From Nocardioides sp. Root682 (lineage in GTDB: Bacteria > Actinomycetota > Actinomycetes > Propionibacteriales > Nocardioidaceae), in contig NZ_LMHJ01000001.1 in assembly GCF_001427795.1 (NCBI RefSeq), positions 2,009,664 through 2,073,663 of the forward strand: a stretch of 64,000 bases of DNA, written 5' to 3'. A model generated the notes under the pieces. That model ran no database searches, was not told where the DNA came from, and was given only the letters and a program-made list of their open reading frames with translations. The translations under genes and the position numbers were made by a program. Shown here in pieces: positions 40,597 through 49,427 of this stretch; the stretch's first letter is position 1, and every line of letters begins with the position of its first letter.

Positions 40597-41319
40597 TCAC
40601 TCCTCGATCGGCGGCGGGTTCTCGCCGGACTCCGGCGCCGCTTCGGGAGCCGCCGGGGCCGGCGGAGCCGGCGGGGTCGGGGGCGCACCGATGGTCACGG
40701 CGTACGGATCGAGCTTGTCCTGGTCGTCCTGGTGCTCCTGGATCCAGGTGGCCCACAGCGCATTCAGCTCCACGCCCGCCTTCGCCGTGGCGTCGTCCCA
40801 CGACGACGCCGCAGTGGTGTGGGTGAACGTGGAGAGGCGTCCCTCGAGCGTGGTCTTCCACTTGTCGGCGACCCCCTCGTGGAGGGCCTCGTGCGCCCGA
40901 AGCGCCGAGTGAGCGGCATCCCACTCCGCCTTGATCTTGGTCGGAGCCCAGGTGGGCATGTCGACCGACTTCGTCATGGCGACCGACGACGACTTCACCG
41001 TGACGGTCCAGGTCCCGGGGCTCTCCTTGCTCTCCGTCGCGTCGAAGGCCCGCTTCATGGAGAAGGCGGCCTTGGTGTGCGCGGCCTCCGGCGCGTAGGG
41101 GCTGTTGGCTGCCAGCCAGGCGAGGACGGTCGCGGAGTCGGCGTCCTTCTTCGCGCCGACGGCGTACCGCTGGACAGCCATGAGCCGAGCCACGGCGCCG
41201 TTGCCGGCCGCGCGTTGCAGGGCCAGCACGCCCTGCGGCGTCTGGCTGGGAGTCGTGTCGCGGGCGTACTGGTCAGGTCGTTCCTGTTCCGCACCGTGCT
41301 GGTGCCCGGCGACCGCCAT
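40597..41319 (-). CDS. LQRxAGN-leader protein with DUF922-like putative metallopeptidase domain
   Basis: The protein is 240 residues. Residues 1-30 are polar. Residues 34-51 read LQRAAGNGAVARLMAVQR, the same leader type as the toxin at 9678-10220. Residues 52-205 resemble DUF922, with TWTVTVKSSSVAMTKSVDMP, then WDAAHSALRAHEALHEGVAD, where H143-E144 and H147 form a possible zinc site. Residues 212-240 are a Pro/Ala-rich tail. DUF922 is predicted to be a Zn-dependent protease, but activity is unproven. It lacks a Sec signal. It lies downstream of tRNA-Ser on the same strand. The start is ATG 41319. Confidence 0.75.
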   Translation of the reverse strand: MAVAGHQHGAEQERPDQYARDTTPSQTPQGVLALQRAAGNGAVARLMAVQRYAVGAKKDADSATVLAWLAANSPYAPEAAHTKAAFSMKRAFDATESKESPGTWTVTVKSSSVAMTKSVDMPTWAPTKIKAEWDAAHSALRAHEALHEGVADKWKTTLEGRLSTFTHTTAASSWDDATAKAGVELNALWATWIQEHQDDQDKLDPYAVTIGAPPTPPAPPAPAAPEAAPESGENPPPIEE

Positions 41320-41395
41320 GGAACCGACTGTCGCACCCAACCAAGGGGACTTCAATGAAGGCAGTGCTGCCCGTTCGGGCAGACCCCGGAACCAG

Positions 41396-41428
41396 AAGAT
41401 CCGAACCCTCGAGGAGGGTTCGGATCTT
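41396..41428. terminator. Terminator downstream of tRNA-Ser
   Basis: A 15-base perfect stem (AAGATCCGAACCCTC and its complement, 3-base loop) lies 21 bases past the tRNA 3' end on the minus strand. It would separate the tRNA transcript from the DUF922-like gene. A small extra hairpin (GATCTC-TTGC-GAGATC, 41431-41446) sits between them. Confidence 0.75.
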
Positions 41429-41449
41429 TCGATCTCTTGCGAGATCACC

Positions 41450-41539
41450 TGGCGGTGGCGGTGGGATTTGAACCCACGGTGGGTTTGACCCCACACAACA
41501 TTTCGAGTGTTGCACCTTCGGCCGCTCGGACACGCCACC
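41450..41539 (-). tRNA. tRNA-Ser(CGA)
   Basis: The acceptor stem GGTGGCG (41539-41533) pairs with CGCCACC (41460-41454), followed by discriminator G and an encoded CCA (41452-41450). The anticodon loop CTCGAAA gives anticodon CGA. The long variable arm (GTGTGGGGTCAAACCCACC) is the type II arm expected of serine tRNA. The T-arm GTGGG-TTCAAAT-CCCAC is intact. The 338 bases between the neighbouring protein genes otherwise hold only its terminator and the operator-like repeats near 41600. Confidence 0.97.
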
Positions 41540-41590
41540 GCGGGAGAGATTAGCGGAGCGAGGCGGGGGTCCTGAAATCCGGCACCCCTC

Positions 41591-41611
41591 GCAACGTCGT
41601 TGCAACGTTGC
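41591..41611. promoter_or_regulatory. Overlapping palindromes before the GAF regulator
   Basis: GCAACG-T-CGTTGC (41591-41603) overlaps GCAACGTTGC (41602-41611), about 47 bases upstream of the regulator's start. The 10-base palindrome GCAACGTTGC recurs upstream of the aldehyde dehydrogenase gene at 42934, so this is probably the regulator's own binding site. Confidence 0.6.
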
Positions 41612-41657
41612 GACGGCAGGGTCAGGGGACGAGACGCTGGTCACACGAGGGATGGCG

Positions 41658-42875
41658 ATGTCTACTGGATTCATGACGGACACCGAGCCCACACAGATGC
41701 GGGCCGAGGTCGCCGCATCCTGGGAGCGCTCGGCCGCAGCCGGCGTCGACATCACCCAGCTCGAAGCGCCGATCGCGCTGGAGACCCCGGACCTGCGCGG
41801 CCTCCGCCAGGCCCATCCCCTCGCTCGCGTGTTCCCGCTGCTCGACGACGTCCTCGGCAACGAGGTCCGCGACTGCGGCGCCGTGATGGCGCTCGCCGAC
41901 CACGAAGGCACGCTGCTCTGGGTCTGCGGCACGCCGGAGAAGCTGCGCCAGGCCGAACGGATCGGGTTCGTCGAGGGCAGCAACTGGGACGAACGACTGG
42001 CCGGCACCAACGCGCCCGGTCTTGCGCTGGCCACCGGCCGCGACGCCTTCATCACCCGCGACGAGCACTTTCGCTCGTCGGTGCGCTCGTGGAGCTGCGC
42101 GGCCACACCGATCCACGATCCCGCCACCAGCCAGGTGCTGGGTGTCCTCGACGTGACCGGCGGCGACGCGATCGTCGTACCCCAGACGATGGCGATGGTC
42201 CGCGCTGCGGCACGCCTGGCCGAGGCCGAGCTCGCCCGGCTCCTGCCCCCGCCACCCGCTCCGGAGCGGGCGACCGGCCTGCGCCTGGTGCTCGAGCTGC
42301 TCGGCCACAACGAAGCCCTCATCACCATCGACAACGGCCAGGGCAAGGTCAGCCGCCTCCGGTTGTCCCGCCGACACAGCGAGATCCTGGCCCTCCTGGC
42401 GGCCTACCCCGCCGGTCTCAGCGGCGACGAGCTCGCCGTGATGCTCTACGAGGAGGACGGCGGTACGTCGACGCTGCGGGCCGAGCTCAACCGGCTCCGC
42501 GGCCTGCTGGGCGACGAGATCCTCGCCTCCCGGCCGTACCGGTTGACCGCTCCCGTGGCCGGCGACTGGCTCGCCGTGGAGGCCCAGCTCGCTGCGGGCG
42601 ACCTCCGCTCCGCGATGCGTGGGTACGGCGGCCCGATCCTGCCGCGCTCGAGCGCTCCCGGCGTCGTACGACTGCGCGACGGGCTCGCGGCGTCGCTGCG
42701 CCAGGGCCTGCTCCGCTCACGGATGCCGGAGCTGATGTCGGCCTGGACCCGCTCGGGCTGGGGCCGCGACGACTACGACATGTGGCTCGCCCAGCGGGCC
42801 GTCGTACCGCCGACCTCGCCGATGTTCGCCCTCGTCGAGGGTCAGCTCGCGCGGCTCGACAGGGACCTCGCGTAG
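41658..42875 (+). CDS. GAF-domain transcriptional regulator of the aldehyde dehydrogenase unit
   Basis: The 405-residue protein has an N-terminal helical segment (AEVAASWERSAAAGVDITQL). A GAF sensor domain (about 65-185: VMALADHEGTLLWVCG, then SNWDERLAGTNAPGLAL and IHDPATSQVLGVLDVTGGD) is like that of AcoR-type activators. No sigma-54 AAA domain follows. Instead there is a winged-helix-like region (LRLSRRHSEILALLAAYPAG, then ELNRLRGLLGDEIL). It probably senses an alcohol or aldehyde and activates the downstream dehydrogenase. The ATG at 41658 has GAGGG 6 bases upstream, and ATG 41652 is too close to that site. Confidence 0.87.
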   Translation: MSTGFMTDTEPTQMRAEVAASWERSAAAGVDITQLEAPIALETPDLRGLRQAHPLARVFPLLDDVLGNEVRDCGAVMALADHEGTLLWVCGTPEKLRQAERIGFVEGSNWDERLAGTNAPGLALATGRDAFITRDEHFRSSVRSWSCAATPIHDPATSQVLGVLDVTGGDAIVVPQTMAMVRAAARLAEAELARLLPPPPAPERATGLRLVLELLGHNEALITIDNGQGKVSRLRLSRRHSEILALLAAYPAGLSGDELAVMLYEEDGGTSTLRAELNRLRGLLGDEILASRPYRLTAPVAGDWLAVEAQLAAGDLRSAMRGYGGPILPRSSAPGVVRLRDGLAASLRQGLLRSRMPELMSAWTRSGWGRDDYDMWLAQRAVVPPTSPMFALVEGQLARLDRDLA

Positions 42876-42913
42876 GTCTCGAGACGGTTGCTGCGCAACC
42901 TCCTCGACCAACG
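42875..42913. repeat. Short inverted-repeat sequence after the regulator
   Basis: The stop codon is followed by the palindrome GTCTCGAGAC (42876-42885) and the inverted repeat GGTTGC-TGC-GCAACC (42886-42900), then CTCCTCGACCAACG. From memory, very similar strings are dispersed in many actinobacterial genomes. It may act as a weak terminator. Only one copy was noticed in this window. Confidence 0.45.
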
Positions 42914-42933
42914 GGACGCGGCGCAACCAGCCT

Positions 42934-42943
42934 GCAACGTTGC
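42934..42943. promoter_or_regulatory. GCAACGTTGC operator before the aldehyde dehydrogenase
   Basis: This perfect 10-base palindrome lies 60 bases upstream of the ALDH start and repeats the sequence at 41602-41611. A partial second half-site (GTAACGTCGT) follows at 42949. It fits an activator site for the GAF regulator. Confidence 0.55.
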
Positions 42944-43003
42944 TCTTCGTAACGTCGTGATCACCGTCACACAACGGCCCAACGACGACACCTGGAGGAC
43001 GCC

Positions 43004-44526
<1,523 letters not shown>

Positions 44527-44527
<1 letters not shown>

Positions 44528-44895
44528 TGGATCGTGTGGCTGTGACCGGTGAGGCGGCGGAGCTGATCCGCCGCCTCACCGAGGCCAACGGGCCGGTGAT
44601 GTTCCACCAGTCCGGCGGCTGCTGCGACGGGTCGTCGCCGATGTGCTTCCCGGACGGCGACTTCCTGCTCAGCGATGCGGACGTCCACCTGGGTGATCTC
44701 CCCGTCGGCCTCGACAGGCCGGTGCCCGTGTGGATGTCGAAGGCGCAGTTCGAGTACTGGTCGCACACCCACCTCACCATCGACGTCGTTCCCGGCCGCG
44801 GGGCGGGCTTCTCCCTCGAGGCGCCGTACGGCGTCCGGTTCCTGATCCGCTCGAGGCTGTTCACCGACGAGGAGTCCGCGGAGGCGGTCTCGTGA
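44527..44895 (+). CDS. DUF779 protein, partner of aldehyde dehydrogenase
   Basis: The 122-residue protein carries the DUF779 hallmark MFHQSGGCCDGSSPMCFP (25-42) with three cysteines, then VWMSKAQFEYWSHTHLTID and a C-terminal block APYGVRFLIRSRLFTDEE. The family is nearly always next to ExaC-type ALDH and may handle a metal or thiol, but its function is unknown. The ATG at 44527 shares a base with the ALDH stop. The last 25 codons and the following hairpin occur again, diverged, at 45293-45420. Confidence 0.92.
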
Positions 44896-44903
44896 TGATC
44901 AGG

Positions 44904-44930
44904 GAGGTCGCGCTCCTGGTGCGCGACCTC
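44904..44930. terminator. Hairpin after DUF779
   Basis: GAGGTCGCGC pairs with GCGCGACCTC across a 7-base loop, 9 bases after the DUF779 stop. There is no T-run. A decayed copy of this hairpin lies in the duplicate at 45387-45413. Confidence 0.55.
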
Positions 44931-44943
44931 ACCCGCTGGTTGC

Positions 44944-45150
44944 TCAGCGCACCCGGATCGTCGTCCAGTCCCGGCTCGGCGCGATCCACGACGCTCCGGG
45001 GTACCTGACCACGATCAGGTGCCGCCCGGACCGCCTGGGTCGCAGTGCGACCCGGGCGACGCCGTCGACGAGTGCGGGTCGGGCCACGAGGCGTCCGTTG
45101 TCGTAGACGCTCACCCGACCCGCATTGTTGCTCCACGGTCCAGGAAGTGA
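44944..45150 (-). pseudogene. 3' remnant of a secreted protein with C-terminal Ig-like module
   Basis: The minus frame ending at 44944 reads AGRVSVYDNGRLVARPALVD and then GVARVALRPRRSGRHLIVV, closing with TTIRVR. This matches the closing Ig-like module of the GH43-type enzyme at 60152 (ends QRLRVR) and of the partial gene at the right edge (ends SLRIR). Only about 60 codons remain, with no plausible start, signal peptide or catalytic domain. A LacI-type operator lies just upstream, at the place expected for the lost gene's promoter, so an internal deletion is the simplest reading. Confidence 0.6.
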
Positions 45151-45165
45151 TGGCCATCTCAGTAC

Positions 45166-45179
45166 TGTTAGCGCTAACA
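45166..45179. promoter_or_regulatory. LacI-family operator, perfect palindrome
   Basis: TGTTAGCGCTAACA is a perfect 14-base palindrome of the same type as the sites at 56970, 59023 and 60118. It now precedes only a gene remnant on the minus strand. Confidence 0.7.
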
Positions 45180-45240
45180 TGACGTCAGACCGGAATCGGA
45201 TTCGTCCGAGAAATCGGCCTCCACACGAATGGGGACTGAA

Positions 45241-45254
45241 TGTGACCGCTCACG
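45241..45254. promoter_or_regulatory. Degenerate LacI-type operator
   Basis: TGTGACCGCTCACG differs from the ideal TGTGAGCGCTCACA at two positions. It lies 75 bases from the perfect site at 45166. It may be a decayed second operator. Confidence 0.35.
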
Positions 45255-45292
45255 GCAGGCAGCGAGGCACGAGCGACCGGCGGCACCGGGAA

Positions 45293-45420
45293 GCGCCGTA
45301 CGGCGTCCGGTTCCTGATCCGCTCGCGGTTGCTCACCGACGAGGAGTCCGCGGCGGTCGTGCCGGTGACGCACAGGTGATCGTGCGCGAGGTGGCCCTCC
45401 TGGTGCGCGACCTCACCTGG
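45293..45420 (+). pseudogene. Partial duplicate of the DUF779 3' end
   Basis: Bases 45293-45420 repeat 44821-44938 (end of DUF779 plus its hairpin), with scattered substitutions and a short insertion. The encoded tail APYGVRFLIRSRLLTDEESA matches the intact protein's C-terminus almost exactly, then changes frame. There is no start or cysteine motif, so it is not functional. The two copies enclose the Ig-module remnant as direct repeats. Confidence 0.8.
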
Positions 45421-45454
45421 TGGGCCGTCGGCCGAAAGGCCTCCGCGGCGCGGG

Positions 45455-45568
45455 GCTGTAACACGCTGTCCGCGTGACTACCCGCCGCTTGTCGTATGCA
45501 ACACGCTGTCCCAGCGGGGGTTTTGCGACGACAACGGTCAGGTAGTCGAGCGGACGACGTGTTACAGC
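45455..45568. repeat. Nested long inverted repeat (large hairpin)
   Basis: Outer arms 45455-45482 and 45541-45568 match at 24 of 28 positions. Inside them TTGTCGT...TGCAA (45489-45501) faces TTGCGACGACAA (45523-45534). At the centre CGCTG-TCC-CAGCG (45504-45516) forms a small stem. AACACGCTGTCC occurs twice directly (45460, 45500). The whole 114 bases could fold into one interrupted hairpin, 27 bases before the convergent pyruvate kinase stop. It may be a terminator or a small mobile palindromic element. Confidence 0.75.
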
Positions 45569-45595
45569 TCGTCCGAGCGGGAGCGGGAGAACGAG

Positions 45596-47110
45596 TCAGC
45601 GCTGCCCGATCCGGTGGATCCAGAGCGCGTTGGTGGAGCCGGGAACGCCGGGCGGGCTGCCGGCGACGATCACGACCAGGTCGCCCTCACGGACGCGACC
45701 GCTGCGGAGCAGCTCGTGGTCGACCTGCCGGACCATGTCGTCGGTGTCGACCGGCGGCGCGGTCGTGTAGGCCTCGACACCCCAGCTGAGGGCGAGCTGC
45801 GCGCGCACCTGCGGGTCCGGGGTGAACGCCAGGACGGGGATCCGGCTGCGCAGTCGAGCAACCCGGCGGGCCGAGTCACCTGACTGCGTGAAGGCCACGA
45901 CGTACGACGCCCCCACGCGCTCGGCCACTTCCTCGGCCGCCTTCGTGATCACGCCGCCGCGCGTGTGCGGATCGAAGTCGATCCGGTCGAAGCGCCCGAA
46001 CTGCTGGCTGTCGAGCGCGTGCCGCTCGGTCGCCGCGATGATCCGCGCCATCGTCTCGACCGTCGTGATCGGGTGCGCGCCGACGCTGGTCTCGCCCGAC
46101 AGCATCACGGCGTCGGCCCCGTCGAGCACGGCGTTGGCGACGTCGCTGGTCTCGGCGCGGGTGGGCGCCGGGCTGATGATCATCGACTCGAGCATCTGGG
46201 TGGCGACGATGACGGGCTTCGCGTTGCGCCGGGCGGCGACGATCACCTGCTTCTGCAGGAACGGCACCTCCTCGAGCGGGCACTCCACCCCGAGGTCACC
46301 ACGGGCGACCATCACGCCGTCGAACGCGGCGACGATGGCGTCGAGGTTGGTGATCGCCTGCGGCTTCTCGATCTTGGCGATGACCGGGACGCTGATGCCC
46401 TCCTCGCGCATGATCGCGCGCACGTCCTCCGCGTCGGCCGCGTCGCGCACGAAGCTCAGCGCGACCACGTCGACGCCCAGGTGCAGCGCGAAGCGCAGGT
46501 CCTCGGCGTCCTTCAGCGACAGGGCCGGGACCGAGACCGCGACGCCGGGCAGGTTGATCCCCTTGTGGTCGCTGACCTTGCCGCCCACCAGGACCTCGGT
46601 CACCACCTCGGTGTCGGTGACCTCGACGACGCGCAGGCGGACCTTGCCGTCGTCGATCAGGACGGGGTCACCGGTGCGGACGTCACCCGGCAGACCGACG
46701 TACGACGTCGCGCAGGTCTCGCTGTCCCCGAGCACGTCGCGCGTGGTGATCGTCCAGCGCTGGCCGCGGCGCAGGAGGACCGGTCCGTCACCGAACCGGC
46801 GCAGCCGGATCTTGGGGCCCTGCAGGTCGGCCAGCACGGCGACCGCGTGGCCGCTGGCCAGGGCAGCGTCGCGGACGTGCTGGTAGACCTCGGCGTGGTC
46901 CGCCTGGGTCCCGTGGCTCATGTTGAGCCGGGCCACGTCCATGCCTGCGTCGACCAGGGCGCGCACCTGCTCCGCGGACGCCGTCGCCGGCCCGAGGGTG
47001 CACACGACCTTCGCCCGGCGACCTCGCGGCAGTGCCGGCAGGGCTGGCTGGGCCGGCTGCCCTGAGGGTCGGTCCTGGACGCTGTCGGGTCGCTCGAGCA
47101 GGTCGGTCAT
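45596..47110 (-). CDS. pyk: Pyruvate kinase
   Basis: The 504-residue enzyme has all main motifs: [12 protein letters not shown] (about 34-45), [18 protein letters not shown], the catalytic lysine and metal site in [24 protein letters not shown], and the C-terminal regulatory domain ([10 protein letters not shown], then [17 protein letters not shown]). It converts phosphoenolpyruvate and ADP to pyruvate and ATP. A 25-residue Pro/Gln-rich N-terminal extension precedes the barrel. It follows araA on the same strand after 77 bases that include the palindrome at 47166, so it may be read with the arabinose genes or separately controlled. The start is ATG 47110. Confidence 0.97.
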   Translation of the reverse strand: MTDLLERPDSVQDRPSGQPAQPALPALPRGRRAKVVCTLGPATASAEQVRALVDAGMDVARLNMSHGTQADHAEVYQHVRDAALASGHAVAVLADLQGPKIRLRRFGDGPVLLRRGQRWTITTRDVLGDSETCATSYVGLPGDVRTGDPVLIDDGKVRLRVVEVTDTEVVTEVLVGGKVSDHKGINLPGVAVSVPALSLKDAEDLRFALHLGVDVVALSFVRDAADAEDVRAIMREEGISVPVIAKIEKPQAITNLDAIVAAFDGVMVARGDLGVECPLEEVPFLQKQVIVAARRNAKPVIVATQMLESMIISPAPTRAETSDVANAVLDGADAVMLSGETSVGAHPITTVETMARIIAATERHALDSQQFGRFDRIDFDPHTRGGVITKAAEEVAERVGASYVVAFTQSGDSARRVARLRSRIPVLAFTPDPQVRAQLALSWGVEAYTTAPPVDTDDMVRQVDHELLRSGRVREGDLVVIVAGSPPGVPGSTNALWIHRIGQR

Positions 47111-47165
47111 CGGTGTGGCTCCTGGGTGGTCGGTGCCGGGCAGTCCGGCACGCGGACGATCCTAC

Positions 47166-47179
47166 TTGGATCGATCCAA
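47166..47179. promoter_or_regulatory. 14-base palindrome upstream of pyk
   Basis: TTGGATCGATCCAA is a perfect palindrome with a central CG, 56 bases upstream of the pyk start and 9 bases after the araA stop. It differs from the TGTKAGCGCTMACA sites, so another sugar regulator may bind it. Confidence 0.45.
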
Positions 47180-47187
47180 CGCCGCGT

Positions 47188-48714
47188 TCACAGCCCTGCC
47201 GCGAGGCGGTGGTAGGCGGCGCTCCAGCGCAGCTCGCGCTGGAAGCTCCGCGGCGTGGTGTCGGCGTCGATGACCGCGACCTCGACGCCGGTCATCTCGG
47301 CGAAGTCCGCGATTACCTCGACGCCGACGGCCTTCGACAGCACCGTGTGGTGCGGCGCTCCGGCCATCAGCCACGACTCGGCCGAGGTCGCCAGCGACGG
47401 CCGCGGCTCCCACACGGCGCAGGCCACGGGCAGCTGCGGCAGCGCCTCGTCCGGCTCGACGACGTCGATCTCGTTCACGGTGAGCCGGAACCGGTCACCG
47501 AGGTCCGAGAGGCCGGCGACGATCGCCGGACCGGGGTCGGCTGTGAACCGCAGCCGCACCGGGTCCTCGCGCCCGCCGATCGACAGCGGGTGCACCTCGA
47601 GCGAGGCGCGGGTCTCGGTGAGGGTCGGGCACACCTCGAGCATGTGCGCGCCGAGGATCTTCTCCTCGCCCGGCACCAGGTGGTACGTGTAGTCCTCCAT
47701 GAAGGACGTCCCGCCGGGCAGGCCCGCGGCCATCACCTTCGTGGCGCGCAGCAGCACCGAGGTCTTCCAGTCCCCCTCGCCACCGAAGCCGTAGCCGTCG
47801 GCCATCAGCCGCTGGACGGCCAGGCCCGGCAGCTGGCGGAGCCCACCGAGGTCCTCGAAGTTCGTGGTGAACGCGTGGAACCCGCCGTCCTCGAGGAAGG
47901 CGCGCAGTCCGGCTTCGACGCGGGCGCCGTACCGCAGCGACTCGTGGCGGTCCCCGCCCGGCAGCAGCTCGGGCGCGATGGCGTACAGGTCGGCGTACTC
48001 GATGACGAGCTTGTCGATCTCGGCGTCGGACACGGCGTCCACGACGGCCACCAGGTCGTTCACGCCGTGCGTGTTGACCGAGACGCCGAAGCGCAGCTGG
48101 GCCTCGACCTTGTCGCCCTCGGTGACGGCGACGTCGCGCATGTTGTCGCCGAAGCGCGCGAGCCGCAGCTGGCGCAGCTCGGCCCGACCGCGGGCAGCCC
48201 TGGCCCAGTCCTCGATCCGCCGACGCACCGCCGGGTTCTCGACGTGGCCGGCGACGGTCTTGCGCGGCACGCCGAGGCGGGTCTGGATGTAGCCGAACTC
48301 GCGGTCGCCGTGGGCGGCCTGGTTGAGGTTCATGAAGTCCATGTCGATGCTGGACCACGGCAGCGCGACGCCGGCCTGCGTGTGCAGGTGCAGCAGCGGC
48401 TTCTGGAGCGCATCGAGGCCCGCGATCCACATCTTGGCCGGGGAGAACGTGTGCATCCAGGTGATCAGGCCGACACAGGCCGGGTCGCTGTTGGCCTCCA
48501 GCACCTGGCGGTGGATCGAGACCGCGTCGAGCAGCACCGGCTTCCACACGACCCGGACCGGGAGGTCCGCGAGCTCGGCGAGGCGCTCGGCGATCGCCCG
48601 GGACTGGGCCGCGACCTGGTCGAGGGTCTCCGGTCCGTAGAGCGACTGGCTCCCGGTCAGGAACCACACTTCCTGCATGTCGGCGGAGGTGGGTCGGGTG
48701 GCGTCGGTGGGCAC
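47188..48714 (-). CDS. araA: L-arabinose isomerase
   Basis: The 508-residue enzyme starts [17 protein letters not shown], as AraA proteins do. It has [18 protein letters not shown], the [23 protein letters not shown] region given here in parts ([23 protein letters not shown]), and [15 protein letters not shown] with an active-site Glu. [20 protein letters not shown] carries a second metal-binding Glu/His set. It interconverts L-arabinose and L-ribulose with Mn2+. The GTG start at 48714 has AGGAG 9 bases upstream. It is the last of the ara genes after araB and araD. Confidence 0.97.
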   Translation of the reverse strand: MPTDATRPTSADMQEVWFLTGSQSLYGPETLDQVAAQSRAIAERLAELADLPVRVVWKPVLLDAVSIHRQVLEANSDPACVGLITWMHTFSPAKMWIAGLDALQKPLLHLHTQAGVALPWSSIDMDFMNLNQAAHGDREFGYIQTRLGVPRKTVAGHVENPAVRRRIEDWARAARGRAELRQLRLARFGDNMRDVAVTEGDKVEAQLRFGVSVNTHGVNDLVAVVDAVSDAEIDKLVIEYADLYAIAPELLPGGDRHESLRYGARVEAGLRAFLEDGGFHAFTTNFEDLGGLRQLPGLAVQRLMADGYGFGGEGDWKTSVLLRATKVMAAGLPGGTSFMEDYTYHLVPGEEKILGAHMLEVCPTLTETRASLEVHPLSIGGREDPVRLRFTADPGPAIVAGLSDLGDRFRLTVNEIDVVEPDEALPQLPVACAVWEPRPSLATSAESWLMAGAPHHTVLSKAVGVEVIADFAEMTGVEVAVIDADTTPRSFQRELRWSAAYHRLAAGL

Positions 48715-48749
48715 GTGGTTCTCCTGGTCGAGTTGCTGGCGAGCGCTGG

Positions 48750-49427
48750 TCAGCGCTGGCCGTAGACGTTCTGGTAGCGGTGGTTGAGCGCGTCGATGGC
48801 GCTCTGCTCGATCGGGACCGCCTCACCGACCTGTCGCAGGAGATGCACCTGGCGCGCCGTCTCCTCGCACATCACCGCAGCGGCGACAGCCTTCCGGGCC
48901 GTGGCACCGATCGTGAACGGGCCGTGGTTCGCCATGATCACCGCGGGTGAGCGGCTCCCGCGCAGGGTCTCCACGATCCCGCGACCGATCGAGTCGTCGC
49001 CGATGATCGCGAACGGACCGATCGGGATCTCGCCACCGAACTCGTCGGCGCACATCGTCGTCACGCACGGGACCGGCTCCCTGCGCGCGGCCCACGCGAC
49101 GGCGTACGGCGAGTGCGTGTGCACCACGCCACCCACCTCGGGCATGTGCCGGTAGACGTAAGCGGCCGCAGCCGTGTCCGAGGACGGTGCATGCTCGCCC
49201 TCGACCACGCGGCCCTCGAGGTCGCAGACGACCATGTTCTCGGGCGTGAGGTCGTCGTACGAGACTCCGCTCGGCTTGATCACCATCAGGTCGTGGCCGG
49301 GCACCCGGGCCGACACGTTGCCCGCTGTCCACACCACCAGCCCGTACCTGGGCAGCTCGGCGTGCAGCGCGGCCACCTCGCGGCGGACCCGCAGGATCGT
49401 CTGGTCGACGTCGGTCACCACGCTCAT
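48750..49427 (-). CDS. araD: L-ribulose-5-phosphate 4-epimerase
   Basis: The 225-residue class II aldolase-fold protein has [12 protein letters not shown] (substrate phosphate loop), the zinc-ligand pair in [13 protein letters not shown], a third histidine in [10 protein letters not shown], and [11 protein letters not shown]. It converts L-ribulose 5-phosphate to D-xylulose 5-phosphate, which feeds the pentose phosphate pathway. The ATG at 49427 overlaps the araB stop (ATGA) and has a GGGAGG site inside araB. Confidence 0.95.
   Translation of the reverse strand: MSVVTDVDQTILRVRREVAALHAELPRYGLVVWTAGNVSARVPGHDLMVIKPSGVSYDDLTPENMVVCDLEGRVVEGEHAPSSDTAAAAYVYRHMPEVGGVVHTHSPYAVAWAARREPVPCVTTMCADEFGGEIPIGPFAIIGDDSIGRGIVETLRGSRSPAVIMANHGPFTIGATARKAVAAAVMCEETARQVHLLRQVGEAVPIEQSAIDALNHRYQNVYGQR

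Larger units (their letters stand above)
44896..45595. other. 700-base rearranged intergenic region
   Basis: This is the only long stretch without an intact gene. In order it holds a hairpin after DUF779, a minus-strand 3' gene remnant, a LacI-type operator, an AT-richer segment (45181-45240) with no recognised feature, a degenerate operator, a partial DUF779 duplicate, and a nested hairpin before the pyruvate kinase stop. The partial duplication suggests past recombination. Confidence 0.75.

Noticed and set aside
41431..41446. Small hairpin GATCTC-TTGC-GAGATC after the tRNA as a separate regulatory element
   Set aside because: It is only 6 base pairs and is probably part of the tRNA 3' trailer ahead of the main terminator.
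47032..48765. A 577-codon plus-strand open frame opposite araA, and a similar one opposite the ABC permeases (53150-54310)
   Set aside because: Both are shadow frames; the minus-strand genes match their families along their full length.
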